This document shows positions 38,957-49,298 of a stretch of DNA of 64,000 bases, one piece after another. Every line of letters starts with the position of its first letter. Position 1 is the stretch's first letter. Origin of the DNA: Paraniabella ginsengisoli. Its GTDB lineage: Bacteria > Bacteroidota > Bacteroidia > Chitinophagales > Chitinophagaceae. Under the pieces are notes generated by a model. That model was not told the origin of the DNA. It searched no databases and saw only the letters and a program-made list of their open reading frames with translations. The position numbers and the translations under genes are program-made. The stretch covers positions 248,001 through 312,000 of the forward strand of contig NZ_JAKWBL010000004.1 in assembly GCF_022513635.1 (NCBI RefSeq). Direction: 5' to 3'.

Positions 38957-41716
38957 TTACAGCATCGCTCTTACTGCATCGATCACTTTTTGTAAATTGC
39001 TGGCATCCTGTCCGCCAGCAGTTGCAAGGGTTTTTTGCCCGCCGCCGCCGCCTTTGATCAACGGAGCTATATGTTGTTTGATGATCTGGGCTGCATCCAG
39101 GTTTTTTGCGGCCACAACATTTTCTGCCAGGCTAACAGCCACGAAAGGCTTGCCTCCAATATTAGCACAAAGCACAACAACGAAATCGGCCCCCTCCCGG
39201 CCTCCCCCGGCGGGTGAGGAGAAGTGATTCTTTAGATCCGCACAAAGTTTTTTTAACGCATCAGCATTGCTGACTTCTACCACATCTCCAATGAAATTGA
39301 CTTGATTAATGATCTCATCTTTTTCAATAATTCATTGCGGATACCCGCCAGTTCTTTAGCCTCCAGCCTTTCTACACGTTTTTCCAAAGTAGCTTTTTCA
39401 GTCGAAAGCTTTTCTATGGCTTTAAGTGGCTCTTTAGTTTTTAATAATTCATTTACCTGTTTGTACTCATTTAATTTTCCGGTAACAAAATCAAATGCAG
39501 AAGGGCCTGTCAACGCTTCTATACGACGAACACCTGCAGCAACCGCACTTTCAGAAGTTATAATAAATAAACCAATATTGCCTGTTTGCTCAACATGCGT
39601 ACCACCACACAGTTCTACAGAAAATTCAGGGTCGGCAGTAACCACACGAACAGAGTCACCGTATTTTTCGCCGAACAACGCCATCGCGCCTAACTTTAAC
39701 GCTTCCTCTTTTGGCATTTCTTTGATATGTACAGGAATATTCTCTCGAATTTTTTCGTTCACAATTCTTTCTACCTGCTTCATTTCCTCATCAGTAATTT
39801 TTGCAAAATGTGATACGTCAAACCTTAATACATCCGGAGAAACAAGCGAACCTTTTTGATTGACATGTTCGCCCAACACCTGTTTTAAAGCAGCATGTAA
39901 CAAATGCGTAGCGGTGTGGTTGTAAGTGATATTTTTTCGATCCGCCGTATTTACTGAAGCCAATACTTCTACATCTGGATTTTTTGGTAGTTTGTCTGTA
40001 AAATGAATGATCAGGTCATTCTCTTTTTTGTATCAGTAACTATGATCTTTTCTTCTCCAAACTGAAGCGTTCCTTTATCACCAACCTGACCGCCGCTTTC
40101 CGCATAAAAAGGTGTGGTTTGTAACACCAGCTGGTATTGTTCCTTTCCTTTAGCTTTTACTTTGCGGTATTTTACTACATGGGTAATAGATTGCAATTGT
40201 TCATACCCAATAAAAGTTGTCGGCGCTTCTTCTGTAACAAGTATCCAGTCTTCCGTATCAACAGCAGTTGCTGCTCGAGAACGATTTTTTTGTTGCTGCA
40301 TTTCTGCTTCAAAACCGGCTTCGTCTATCCTCAAGTCGATTTCTCTAGCCATCAATTCAGTAAGATCTGGGGGAACCCGTAAGTATCATATAAAAGAAAA
40401 ACGAAACTTCCGGGTATTACATTTTTTGAATTGGTTCGTAAAAATCTTTTTCGGCAAATTGCAACTTGCCATTTTCGGCTGGCTCAATTGGAATATCAGA
40501 TTCACCTCCTGCAACCCAAACCTTTTCCACATTTTTATCTCTTTGCTTTTGAGAAACGTTTATATACTCGCTAAAGCGATCTATGCCCTTTCCTAATGTT
40601 CTTAAAAAAGAATCCTCTTCTTCTTTGATGACTTTAGTAACAAAGGCTTCCTGTTGTTTCAGTTCGGGAAAAACTTTTTCAAATTGCGTTGCAATAACTG
40701 CTACCAATTGATGCAATAATGGTTGCTTATAATCTAAATAAGAATAATAATAACGAACAGCGCGGCGCAGAATTCGGCGAATGACGTAACCTGCGCCAGT
40801 ATTAGACGGTAGCTGCCCATCGGCGATGGTAAAGCTGATAGCGCGAATATGATCTGACAACACTCTAAAAGCCACAGCCTGCTTGCTGTCACTAAAATCG
40901 TATTTCCTTCCAGCAATCTTTTCTATTTCCGCAATGGTTCCGGTAAAAACATCTGTATCATAGTTGCTGGTCTTGTTTTGTAATACCCGAACCAGTCTTT
41001 CAAAACCCATTCCTGTATCCACATGCTTTGCAGGCAAGGGTTCCAGGCTGCCATCTTTTTTCTATTGAACTGAATAAATACATTATTCCATATTTCAATC
41101 ACCTGCGGATGATCCGCATTTACCAATGTTTTACCATCAACATTCTTCCTTTCTTCATCGGCGCGACAATCCACATGTATCTCGCTGCAAGGCCCGCACG
41201 GCCCTGTGTCGCCCATTTCCCAAAAATTATCTTTTTTATTACCTTTTAAGATGCGTTCCGGTGTGATCCATTTTGACCATTCATCATAAGCTTCCTGATC
41301 AAAAGGCAAGCCTTCTTTTTCATCACCTTCAAAAACGGTTACATAAATTTTGTCTTTATCAATTTTGTAAACAGCAGTCAGCAGTTCCCAACTCCACGCT
41401 ATTGCTTCAGGTTTAAAATAATCTCCAAAACTCCAGTTGCCCAGCATTTCGAACATGGTATGATGATAAGTGTCTACGCCCACTTCTTCCAAATCGTTGT
41501 GTTTACCGCTAACACGAAGACATTTTTGCGTATCTGTAACACGCGGGTTTTCACTTTTTTATTACCAAGAAAAAAGTCTTTAAACTGATTCATGCCTGCA
41601 TTGGTAAACATCAGGGTCGGATCATTTTTCACTACGATAGGCGCAGATGGTACGATTTGGTGCTTTTTGCTTTTAAAAAAATCAAGAAATGTTTGTCGTA
41701 TTTCGCTACTGGTCAT
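38957..41716 (-). CDS. alaS: Alanyl-tRNA synthetase (heavily frameshifted)
   Basis: Class II synthetase that charges tRNA(Ala). The start at 41716 ([26 protein letters not shown]) is canonical. Landmarks: [57 protein letters not shown], the editing-domain [11 protein letters not shown]-type [13 protein letters not shown] with VELCGGTHV, and the DHHA1 tail [14 protein letters not shown] ending at 38957. It lies in six pieces, so at least five single-base errors are inferred. Corrected length of about 919 residues exceeds the usual ~875, partly through an in-frame palindrome at 39186-39226. Confidence 0.93.
39186..39226. repeat. Palindromic repeat inside alaS
   Basis: A GC-rich block (CGGCCCCCTCCCGGCCTCCC then CCGGCGGGTGAGGAGAAG) is read in frame on the alaS strand as [12 protein letters not shown], between LKNH and FVVVLC. 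Other AlaRS proteins have only about five residues there. It is a GC-rich member of the family in gatB and actE. Confidence 0.7.
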
Positions 41717-41735
41717 CTTACTGTTTTAAGGGTGG

Positions 41736-41743
41736 CAAAGATA
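41736..41743 (-). promoter_or_regulatory. Candidate -7 box for alaS
   Basis: TATCTTTG on the minus strand is a perfect TAnnTTTG, ending 19 bases before the ATG at 41716. No good -33 element is seen because the upstream DNA is a short repeat array. Confidence 0.45.
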
Positions 41744-41744
41744 A

Positions 41745-41825
41745 TGTATGATGTGAGATATACGATGTACGATATACGATCGCACTTCACAATTCGTACA
41801 TCGTACAGTCGAGCAACACCGTTCA
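41745..41825. repeat. Degenerate ACGATGTACGATATACGAT repeat tract
   Basis: Tandem and inverted copies of short units such as TACGATGTACGATATACGAT and TCGTACATCGTACA lie in the spacer between the divergent alaS and metalloprotease genes. The same kind of tract flanks the element at 31.3-31.45 kb. Confidence 0.55.
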
Positions 41826-41902
41826 TCCAAAAATATTTACAATAACGGCCGCTGATCAGTAAATTCGTTTCTTTTCAACTTACAATCTTACCAATTTAAC
41901 TT

Positions 41903-44438
41903 ATGCAAAGAATTCTGACTATTTCTTTTGCAGCACTATTGAGCCTGCAAATTGTGGGGTGTGCTGCGCTTAAAAAGAATAAAAAAACCAGTCGCCACCA
42001 ACTACAGCCAAGGCGGATACTGCTAAGAAGGCGGCGATAGGACCTCCGGGACAGCCTAAGCCTTACAACGAAATCATCACCAGTAAAGCTATTACTACCA
42101 AGGGAATGTTTGCTGTACATAATGTCGACAACAAATATTATTTTGAAATTCCTAATGAAATGTTTGAGCGTGATATATTAGTAGTCGCGCGTCTTTCAAA
42201 GGCCGCCGCAGGTTTTAGAACCGGTGCAAGCTATGCCGGAGACCAAATCAATTCTAATACGATCCGCTTTGAAAAAGGCCCCAATAACCGGGTGTATTTT
42301 AAACGTATGTCTTTCCAGGAAGTGGGTCGCGACAGCACGGAAGGAATGTATCGAAATGTGATGAACAGTAATATACAGCCTATCGGCGCATCGTTTGAAG
42401 TAAAAGCCTGGGCGCCTAATAATAGCGGTGCTGTAATTGAGGTTACTGATTATATTAATGGTGATAATGATTATTTTTTCTTTTCTCCCGTTGTTAAAAA
42501 AATTCTAGGAATTGGAGCTCTTCAGTCAGATAAGTCTTATATACAAACTGCCAGAACTTATCCTACTAATCTTGAAATAAAAACAGTTAAAACCTATACC
42601 TATACACCGGTAACGCAGCCCGGAACTCCACCAAACCCCTATGCAGTAAGCACGCCATTAACATTTGAGCTGAATACGTCTTTGGTATTGCTTCCAAAAG
42701 TACCTATGCAGCCTCGGTTTTTCGATGATAGAGTGGGTTATTTTACAACGCAGAACATAACAGATTTTGATGTTAATCCCCAAGGTATTGACCGCTATCG
42801 CTACATTGCGCGGTACAGGTTAGAACCTAAAGATGAAGATGTCGAAAAATATAAAAGAGGAGAACTGGTTGAACCTAAAAAACAAATAGTTTATTATATT
42901 GATCCAACCACTCTAAAAAATGGATCCCATACTTAATAGACGGAGTAAACGATTGGCAGGTAGCATTTGAAAAAGCTGGATTTAAAAATGCCATCATCGC
43001 AAAAATTGCTCCTACTGATACCGAGGACAGTACATTCAGCCTTGAAGATGCCCGGCACAGCGCCATCATCTACAAGCCTTCAGATATACCAAATGCGAGC
43101 GGACCGAATGTTCATGATCCGCGTAGCGGGGAAATTATGGAAAGCCATATCAACTGGTACCATAATGTAATGAGCCTGGTGCGTAACTGGTATATGATAC
43201 AGACAGCAGCAGTAGATCCGAAAGCAAGGAAAATGGAGTTTGATGATGAGTTGATGGGGCAATTGATCCGATTTGTAAGCAGCCATGAAGTGGGGCATAC
43301 TTTAGGATTAAGGCACAACTTTGGCTCCTCATCAACTGTTCCAACCGAAAAGTTAAGAGATAAAGCATGGGTGGAAGCCAACGGCCACACTCCTTCTATC
43401 ATGGATTATGCGCGCTTCAACTATGTAGCACAGCCAGAAGACAATATTTCAGAAAAGGGGCTTTTCCCAAGAATTGGCGACTATGATATTTGGGCTATAG
43501 AATGGGGCTATCGCTGGTATCCGGAAGCAAAATCAGCCGATGGAGAAGTAGCGATGTTGAATAAAATAACGATGGATAAACTAAAGGATCAACGCCTTTG
43601 GTGGGGAGATGGTGAAGGCAATCGGGATGACCCAAGAAGCCAGACCGAAGACCTGACAGATAATACGATGAAGGCAAGTTCGTATGGTATCAAAAACCTA
43701 CAACGTATTATTATTAACCTGCAGCAATATACTTACCAGGCCAACAAAGATTATACAAACCTTGGAACTATTTATAACGAAGTTGTTGGACAGTTTGGGC
43801 GTTATGTAGGCCACGTTGCCAGAAATATCGGCGGCATTGAGCGTACACCCAAACGAGTGGAACAGAGCGGCGCCGTTTACGAGTTTACATCAAAACAAAC
43901 CCAGCTTGATGCAATGAACTGGTTAAAGGCCAATGTTTTTGCAACGCCTACCTGGATCATTCAGAAAGATTACGCGGCATTGACAGGACAGGAGCCATTA
44001 TCAGTAATGGCCAAAGTTCAGGATCGAGCTTTAAACGAATTGGTTAGCGCATCAACCATTAGTAAGCTGATCAGGTTTGAAGCTGAAGCAGGTGCTAAAG
44101 CTTATTCCTCTTTAGAAATGCTTTCTTCAGTTAGAAAGTCAATATTTTCAGAACTTTTGGGCAGAAAAGCCATTGATGTTTACCGCCGACAATTGCAAAA
44201 ATCTTTGGTTGAGAAATTGATTGCGTTGGCGAATCCTTCTAAACAGGAGCAGGCTTCGATGTCGAGAGGTTTGGAAATTAACCTTACTAATAGTGATATA
44301 ATGTCAACCATTAAAGGCCAGCTGCGTATACTGTCTTCTGAAATACGGACAGCTGCAAATAGTTACAGAGATACAGCATCGAAAAACCATCTGCTGGATC
44401 TTCAAGACAGGATTAAACAAGCTTTGGATCCGAAATAG
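41903..44438 (+). CDS. Zinc-dependent metalloprotease lipoprotein (frameshifted)
   Basis: Large exported metalloprotease of the Bacteroidota DUF5117/DUF5118-type group. The ATG at 41903 gives a lipoprotein signal (LLSLQIVGCAALKK). Near residue 465 lies SSHEVGHTLGLRHNFG, the extended HExxHxxGxxH metzincin zinc site, followed by a Met-turn-like SIMDYARFNY. Two breaks are homopolymer losses (AAAAAA near 41985, and six A for seven near 42917). Corrected length is about 845 residues. Probably a surface or periplasmic protease. The substrate is unknown. It ends just before a strong terminator. Confidence 0.88.
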
Positions 44439-44467
44439 GAGCAAGGATTATTCAAACCTTACTGCAC

Positions 44468-44515
44468 AGCCTCCGAAATTTGAGTTCAAATTTCGGAGGC
44501 TGTTTTATTTTCGAT
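44468..44515 (+). terminator. Rho-independent terminator of the metalloprotease gene
   Basis: AGCCTCCGAAATTT and AAATTTCGGAGGCT are exact reverse complements (14 bases) around GAGTTC, followed by GTTTTATTTT. Confidence 0.92.
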
Positions 44516-44570
44516 TTTCTTTATCTAATAAAACAGAACTTGAAATATTTTTTACTGTGGATTTGCATAG

Positions 44571-44578
44571 TATTTTTG
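44571..44578 (+). promoter_or_regulatory. Candidate -7 box
   Basis: TATTTTTG matches TAnnTTTG. It precedes the small frame at 44604-44736 and the DUF5053 gene. No -33 TTG at the expected spacing. Confidence 0.35.
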
Positions 44579-44603
44579 TAAACTAACCAACCTGGCGCTA
44601 CTT

Positions 44604-44736
44604 ATGAAATTCTGGAAAAGAAGAGGAATTAATTGAAGCCATTAGAAACTTCAAAAATTCAAAACATAACTCGTCTTTAGAACTTGAATGGTATATCAGG
44701 GAGCTTTTTAAAAGATTACTTTATGATGAAGATTAA
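44604..44736 (+). CDS. Possible small protein (~44 residues), start out of frame
   Basis: A frame ending at 44736 reads EELIEAIRNFKNSKHNSSLE then LEWYIRELFKRLLYDED, helical and charged. The only suitable ATG (44604, MKFWK) is out of phase with it, which fits the indel pattern elsewhere. It lies 44 bases before the DUF5053 gene, so the two may form a unit. Family unknown. Confidence 0.4.
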
Positions 44737-44780
44737 ATTAGGAAACCGTTTAACACGGTTCATTTTTAAATAAACTTATT

Positions 44781-45023
44781 ATGCCAACAATTAAACAGAT
44801 TTCTACAAAAAAACAACTTAGCGATATTGCCTTGGATGTATCCTGGGCAAAAGTATCTCAACGGTATTTTGGAAAATCGGCGTCATGGATTTACAATAAA
44901 CTAAATGAAGTTGATGGAAACGGAGGTAAAGGTGGATTTACCGATGAAGAAAAAACAACACTCAAAAATGCACTTTACGATTTCGCCGAAAGAATCCGTA
45001 ATACAGCTGATAAAATTCATTAA
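44781..45023 (+). CDS. Small DUF5053-type protein
   Basis: An intact 80-residue protein that I assign tentatively to DUF5053 from the blocks VSWAKVSQRYFGKSASWIYNKLNEVDGNG and FTDEEKTTLKNALYDFAERI. The middle part (SWAKVSQRYFGKSASWIYNKL) looks like a helix-turn-helix of the kind that recognises DNA, so a small regulator is possible. No partner domain is present. It sits between a terminator and a long AT-rich spacer and is probably monocistronic or paired with the small frame upstream. Confidence 0.65.
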   Translation: MPTIKQISTKKQLSDIALDVSWAKVSQRYFGKSASWIYNKLNEVDGNGGKGGFTDEEKTTLKNALYDFAERIRNTADKIH

Positions 45024-45298
45024 GCAGATTTCTTAAAAAAGTCGCTGCATAAAAAGGTCCTTCCGTAGAAACGGACTGACCTCTAACGATTGCTTGCCAT
45101 ATGAAAATCTTAATAAAAATCTAACTTGAATCACTTTTCCTCATTTCCTACTTCACAAACCAAAAATAATATATACTATTTCAATTGTATATACTAGTTA
45201 ATGTTATATATGGCATGCCAAATGCGTGCCAAAATCATAAAAATCCTTATTTTACAGGGATTTAATCGTTATTTTTTAGTTATCTCTAACATTATTTA
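45024..45298. other. AT-rich spacer
   Basis: The spacer between the DUF5053 gene and the helical-repeat gene is strongly AT-rich with TATATAC-type inverted pieces. A small CCGT/ACGG hairpin lies near 45063-45080 without a T-tract. I see no gene. Confidence 0.4.
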
Positions 45299-45328
45299 TT
45301 GTTTTTTTTGTTATTAGATTTATTTTTG
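45299..45328 (+). promoter_or_regulatory. Canonical Bacteroidota promoter with leaderless spacing
   Basis: TTG (45299-45301), 19-base spacer, TATTTTTG (45321-45328), then five bases to the ATG at 45334. Both boxes and the spacing match the TTG-N17-23-TAnnTTTG consensus, so transcription would begin at or within one or two bases of the start codon. Confidence 0.6.
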
Positions 45329-45333
45329 TTTGA

Positions 45334-46903
45334 ATGCCGAAAAAACCAAGCGACATATTGTTCCAACTAATTCTATCCCTGGAAAAAGCTGAGAAAAGGC
45401 ATTTCAAACTATATATAACCCAGTTCGGGTAACGAGGACCTTAAGATCATTAAACTATTCGATGTTTTAGATAAGATGGACAGTTACGACGAAAGGGTTC
45501 TTTTAAAAAAGATGAAAGGGGTTACCAAACCTCAGTTATCTAATTTAAAATCACATTTATACAAGGAATTGCTGGCCAGTTTAAGATTACTGAAAAGTAA
45601 TGACAGTCTTGACCTACAGTTGAATGAGCTTTTCGATTCAGCACACATTTTATATAAAAGGGGTTGTTTTTCCAAAGCCTCAGGGCTATTGAAAAAGCAA
45701 AAGAGGTGGCAAAGCTCAACCAAAAGTTTTCTTTTTGCCCTTGCTTCTTTCCCTTGAAAAAGAATTGAAGCGTTAAACGTAACAGATACTTTTAAAACAC
45801 GTATCGACGAGTTATCGGAAGAAGCCAATGAAGCCAACCTAAAACTTGACATGATCACGCGGCTTTCGAACCTTTCCTTGCAGATGTATGGTTTCTTCAT
45901 TGCTAATGGCCACGCTCGAAATGAAGATGAAGAAGATAAGGTTAAGAAGTTTTTCCGGCAGTCGTTACCATCCGGATCGGCACAGCAGGATGGGTTTTAT
46001 GAGCGTTTATATTATTATCAATCCTACACCTGGTATGCATTTATACGGCAGGATTTTTTAATGTATTATCGGTATGCACGCAAGTGGGTTGATCTTTTTA
46101 TAGAAAAACCGAACATGATGCGTGTAGAAACTGGGCACCTTATTAAAGGGTACCACAGTTTGTTAAACGCGCACTTCGATCTTAGAAACTATGCCGAACT
46201 GAAAAAAGAGCTGAAAGAATTTGAAGCCTTTTCTCAAACCAAGCGTATACAGGATAACGAAAATTTCACAGTTCAGTCTTTCGTGTACATAGCCGGGGCA
46301 AAGATCAACTTTTACAATATAACAGGTTTGTGCAACGAAGGCCTTAAAGAGATTCCGCAGATCGAAGAAAAGATGGCGGAATATGATCTCTTTTTAGATA
46401 AGCACCGTGTGATGGTGCTCACTTACAAAATTGCCTTGTTGTATTATCTGTCGGGCGATTACAGCACCTGTATCGACTACCTGCAAAAGATCGTTAATGA
46501 TTCATCTGAATTGAGAACCGATCTTCAGTGTTACTCAAGACTGATGCACCTGTTGGCGCATTATGAATTAGGTAACCTGGAGTTGATGGATTCTTTGACG
46601 CGTTCTGTATTTCGATATATGTCGCGTATGAAAAACCTCACAATTATTGAGCAGGAAATGTTCCGGTTTTTACGCAATTCATTTAAGTTTACCACAAGAC
46701 AGTTGAAACCTGAATTTGAACACTTCCTTGAAAAAGTAAAACACCTTGAAGGCAACCGTTTTGAAACACGTTCTTTGGCTTATCTCGATATTATTTCCTG
46801 GCTGGAAAGTAAAGTAGCTGGCAGGCCCATGCAAGAAATCGTTTATAACAAATACCTGAAAAGTAAACGCAGGCTTGAGGGAGATGGAAAAGCTGACTTA
46901 TAA
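45334..46903 (+). CDS. Conserved helical-repeat protein of unknown function (frameshifted)
   Basis: Begins MPKKPSDILFQLILSLEKAEKRHFKLY and runs, after breaks near 45425 and between 45700 and 45850, to 46903. Corrected length is about 520 residues. It is almost wholly alpha-helical, with TPR-like pairs such as KIALLYYLSGDYSTCIDYLQKIV and YSRLMHLLAHYELGNLELMDSL. No signal peptide, enzyme motif or DNA-binding motif is evident. The type is common in Bacteroidota as a cytoplasmic protein of unknown role. The promoter box directly before the ATG is unusually good. Confidence 0.7.
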
Positions 46904-46933
46904 TTTGAAGTACCTTTATCGCACCATTCGCAA

Positions 46934-46941
46934 TACCTTTG
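46934..46941 (+). promoter_or_regulatory. Candidate -7 box for the truncated haemoglobin gene
   Basis: TACCTTTG is a perfect TAnnTTTG ending 12 bases before the ATG at 46954. A TTTG lies at 46904-46907 (spacer 26). It implies a very short leader. Confidence 0.45.
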
Positions 46942-46953
46942 CATCTCATTGTT

Positions 46954-47352
46954 ATGAAGCCCAGTAATGATATTGAAAACATAAATGACATAAAGCTGCT
47001 GGTAAATAGCTTTTATGAAAAGATTCGCCGACATGAAACACTTGGACCAATTTTTAATACCGTTATTCAGGATCAGTGGCCTAAACATTTAGAAAAAATG
47101 TATCGCTTCTGGCAAACTGTACTTTTAGAGGTGCATAGTTATTTCGGAAGCCCGTTCCCACCACACGCAAAACTACCGGTCAACAAAAAGCATTTTGATG
47201 CGTGGCTACAACTTTGGCACGAAACACTCAACGAAAATTTTGTTGGAACGAAAGTGGAAGAAGCGAAATGGCGAAGCGAAAAAATGGCCATAATGTTTCT
47301 ATCTAAAATAGAATACTATCAAAATAACAAAAATGCTACACCGCTTATTTAG
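46954..47352 (+). CDS. Group III truncated haemoglobin
   Basis: A 132-residue 2/2 globin. The ATG at 46954 is preferred, because the longer version would start at TTG inside the promoter box. Family features: LVNSFYEKIRRHETLGPIFN, the B-helix Tyr/Phe in MYRFWQTVLL, FPPHAKLPVNKKHFDAWLQLW with the proximal His (HFDAW), and a C-terminal MAIMFLSKIEYYQ. Group III members bind O2 or NO and are linked to nitrosative or microaerobic life. The stop overlaps by four bases with the convergent desaturase gene. Intact. Confidence 0.88.
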   Translation: MKPSNDIENINDIKLLVNSFYEKIRRHETLGPIFNTVIQDQWPKHLEKMYRFWQTVLLEVHSYFGSPFPPHAKLPVNKKHFDAWLQLWHETLNENFVGTKVEEAKWRSEKMAIMFLSKIEYYQNNKNATPLI

Positions 47353-48401
47353 CCAGATATTACGCACCGTTTAGTACGTTCCCTCATAACAGCAATCGCT
47401 TGCTCACGGCTATCAAACATCCCGTTAATATTTACAAGATTATCTGCCAGCTTATTGTATTTTTTTGTCATTAGATAAATAAAGATGTGCAGGTAATGTA
47501 TGCCATCAAATACGATTGCTTTCTTTTGTGCAAACTCATCTTTCCTTTTCCAGAATTCGCCGGGCATTTCAGTATAATGCATTCCGGGGCGCAAATGATG
47601 AATGATGTGATAGCCATCATTCCAGCATACATGATTGTATTTTGTATTAATGCAGTTAATAGAATTAGTATAAAGATTATCCGGATTGGATCTATCAATA
47701 AAAGAGTGCTGCGTCCAGTTACCAAGCATCATCACAAACCTTGCAAAAACCAATGGTATTACAAATACCACCAATGTTGCCTTAAGGTTTACAAAGCACA
47801 TGCCTATACAAAATAAAATATAAAGCCATTCGCCTAATGTAAAATTGGTATATAATTTTTTCCTTTTTCTGCGATAGAGATACTCAAATGTTTCTTTAAA
47901 ACCCAACACAATAAAGTTCATGAAATACGTCAGGAAACTTTTAAAACTATCACGTTGATAAAACATGGTGCTGCTTGAATCCTCTTCAGTATTGTTTTCT
48001 ACATGATGCATACCCAAATGGTGGCTAAAATATCCTTCCGGTGCGTGGCCAAAAAGCGGACATACAATCCAGGTAATGTAAAAATGAACTTTCTTTTGAA
48101 GAGCAGGTTTAAATGTTTTACGATGACACAAGCAGTGAAACATTAATCCAAACCTTCCTTTAAAATAAAACTGCGCCATATAAAAATATAAAGCAGCAAC
48201 AACCCACCAGATCCAACCTTGCAAAACATTTGTAAAAAGTAATATCGCCAAAGGAAATATTAGTAAATGTATAATTGTTAAAAGATGAACAAATGGAAGA
48301 TCACGTTTATCGTTCATAAACTTTAGCCAAAAATTGTCATAGCTATTCGGTCGATAACTTGAATTATAAATTGGATCTGTAAGCTGTTTTAATGGCTTCA
48401 T
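47349..48401 (-). CDS. Membrane fatty-acid desaturase family protein
   Basis: A 350-residue integral membrane di-iron enzyme. The histidine boxes are HCLCHRKT, HHLGMHHVENN and YHIIHHLRPGMHYTEMP, in the order of the FA_desaturase superfamily, between hydrophobic helices near residues 35-75, 110-125, 185-205 and 210-230. It uses O2 and an electron donor to desaturate or hydroxylate acyl chains or lipid-like molecules. The exact reaction cannot be told. Intact, with a start at 48401 (MKPLKQLTDPIYNSSYRPN). A nearby electron-transfer partner is not obvious. Confidence 0.85.
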   Translation of the reverse strand: MKPLKQLTDPIYNSSYRPNSYDNFWLKFMNDKRDLPFVHLLTIIHLLIFPLAILLFTNVLQGWIWWVVAALYFYMAQFYFKGRFGLMFHCLCHRKTFKPALQKKVHFYITWIVCPLFGHAPEGYFSHHLGMHHVENNTEEDSSSTMFYQRDSFKSFLTYFMNFIVLGFKETFEYLYRRKRKKLYTNFTLGEWLYILFCIGMCFVNLKATLVVFVIPLVFARFVMMLGNWTQHSFIDRSNPDNLYTNSINCINTKYNHVCWNDGYHIIHHLRPGMHYTEMPGEFWKRKDEFAQKKAIVFDGIHYLHIFIYLMTKKYNKLADNLVNINGMFDSREQAIAVMRERTKRCVISG

Positions 48402-48545
48402 TATTGAGATGGATTTTTAAAAAAGAACAAAGCACGGTCAAAAAAGCCCACGCCGAAACAGCGTAATGTACAGCTAATTACCCGTACCACCTCGCATTAT
48501 ATGTTAAATAAATCATTTGTTTCACGCCATTTATAAATTAAAACG

Positions 48546-48553
48546 TACCTTTG
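48546..48553 (+). promoter_or_regulatory. Candidate -7 box for the RRM gene
   Basis: TACCTTTG, perfect to TAnnTTTG, with TTTG at 48516-48519. It lies 108 bases before the ATG at 48662, leaving a leader of about 100 nt, a length often seen for cold-inducible RNA-binding genes. Confidence 0.5.
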
Positions 48554-48661
48554 CGCTGTTAGTTTGAGTTACTGCTCAGTTGTAAACACCTTTCACATCT
48601 CGTCTTTTGTTTTACAAACTTGTCATTTCCTCGAATCTTTTTTCAAATTAAATTATTACAA

Positions 48662-48939
48662 ATGAACATTTACGTGTCCAACCTTGGGTACAGTTTTAGC
48701 ACAGAAGACCTTACTGAATTATTTTCATCTTACGGATCTGTAGACTCAGCCAGAATTATCTTAGACAAATTCACAAAACAAAGCCGCGGTTTTGGTTTCG
48801 TTGAAATGTCTGACGAAGATTCAGCAACAAAAGCTATTAAAGAATTAAATGGCACTATGCATGACGCCGCTCTATTAAAGTGGTAGAAGCCAGACCAAAA
48901 GAAGAAAAGTCAGGGTCAGGCTATTCGAATCGCTGGTAA
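48662..48939 (+). CDS. RNA-recognition-motif protein (frameshifted)
   Basis: Single-RRM protein of about 92 residues. RNP2 is IYVSNL at residues 2-7, RNP1 is RGFGFVEM near residue 47, and the fold runs from NIYVSNLGYSFSTEDLTELF to ATKAIKELNGT. One break near 48870 joins MHDGRSIKVVEARP to a tail EEKSGSGYSNRW ending at 48939. Such small RRM proteins are abundant in Bacteroidota and cyanobacteria and act on mRNA, often after cold shift. It opens a row of three small genes with RNA-binding character. Confidence 0.85.
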
Positions 48940-48986
48940 AAAATTAGCCGGTTATCAGATTTTAAAAGATTAAAAAAATATTTTGT

Positions 48987-49243
48987 ATGGATACAACATC
49001 AATAGAAAAGTTCCTCGATTTAAGCGCAACAAAGCAGAAAGTTGTTAATGTGCACTTCAAAGATAGATCTACAATAACCGGCATTTTTGTTGCCTTGCGC
49101 GATTTCGATGAGTTAAAAGCAAAGAATTTTTGGCGTGTTGTTAATGTGAAGAATATTAAACAATGGGAGCAAAAAAGGATATAGAATTATCACGTTTATT
49201 TAACGGCGCTTCTTTTACAAGATTAAGCGCTACCGCTAAATAG
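48987..49243 (+). CDS. Unknown small protein between two RNA-binding genes (frameshifted)
   Basis: The reading frame MDTTSIEKFLDLSATKQKVV continues with VHFKDRSTITGIFVALRDFD and ELKAKNFWRVVNVKNI. One missing A near 49170 would join it to DIELSRLFNGASFTRLSATAK and a stop at 49243, total 85 residues. The middle part alternates short strands with a DRSTITG turn, somewhat like an Sm-type barrel strand pair, but I do not recognise the family. Position 47 bases after the RRM gene and 55 before the cold-shock gene suggests a linked RNA-related role. This is inference. Confidence 0.6.
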
Positions 49244-49298
49244 CAATATAATAGCATTAAGAATTAATAATTATTTTTTAAACATCTAAATTTTTTAA

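Noticed and set aside
39302-39859. 185-codon plus-strand frame antisense to alaS
   Set aside because: The opposite strand encodes the AlaRS editing and DHHA1 region with clear motifs, so the plus frame is a shadow of biased codon use.
44468-44501. tRNA-like GTTCAAATTTCGG sequence
   Set aside because: It is the right arm and loop of a perfect 14-bp terminator hairpin. No acceptor stem or anticodon arm surrounds it.
45160-45240. Possible replication origin or iteron tract in the AT-rich spacer
   Set aside because: No DnaA boxes or regular iterons and no dnaA, gyrB or partition genes nearby. It appears to be ordinary AT-rich promoter DNA.
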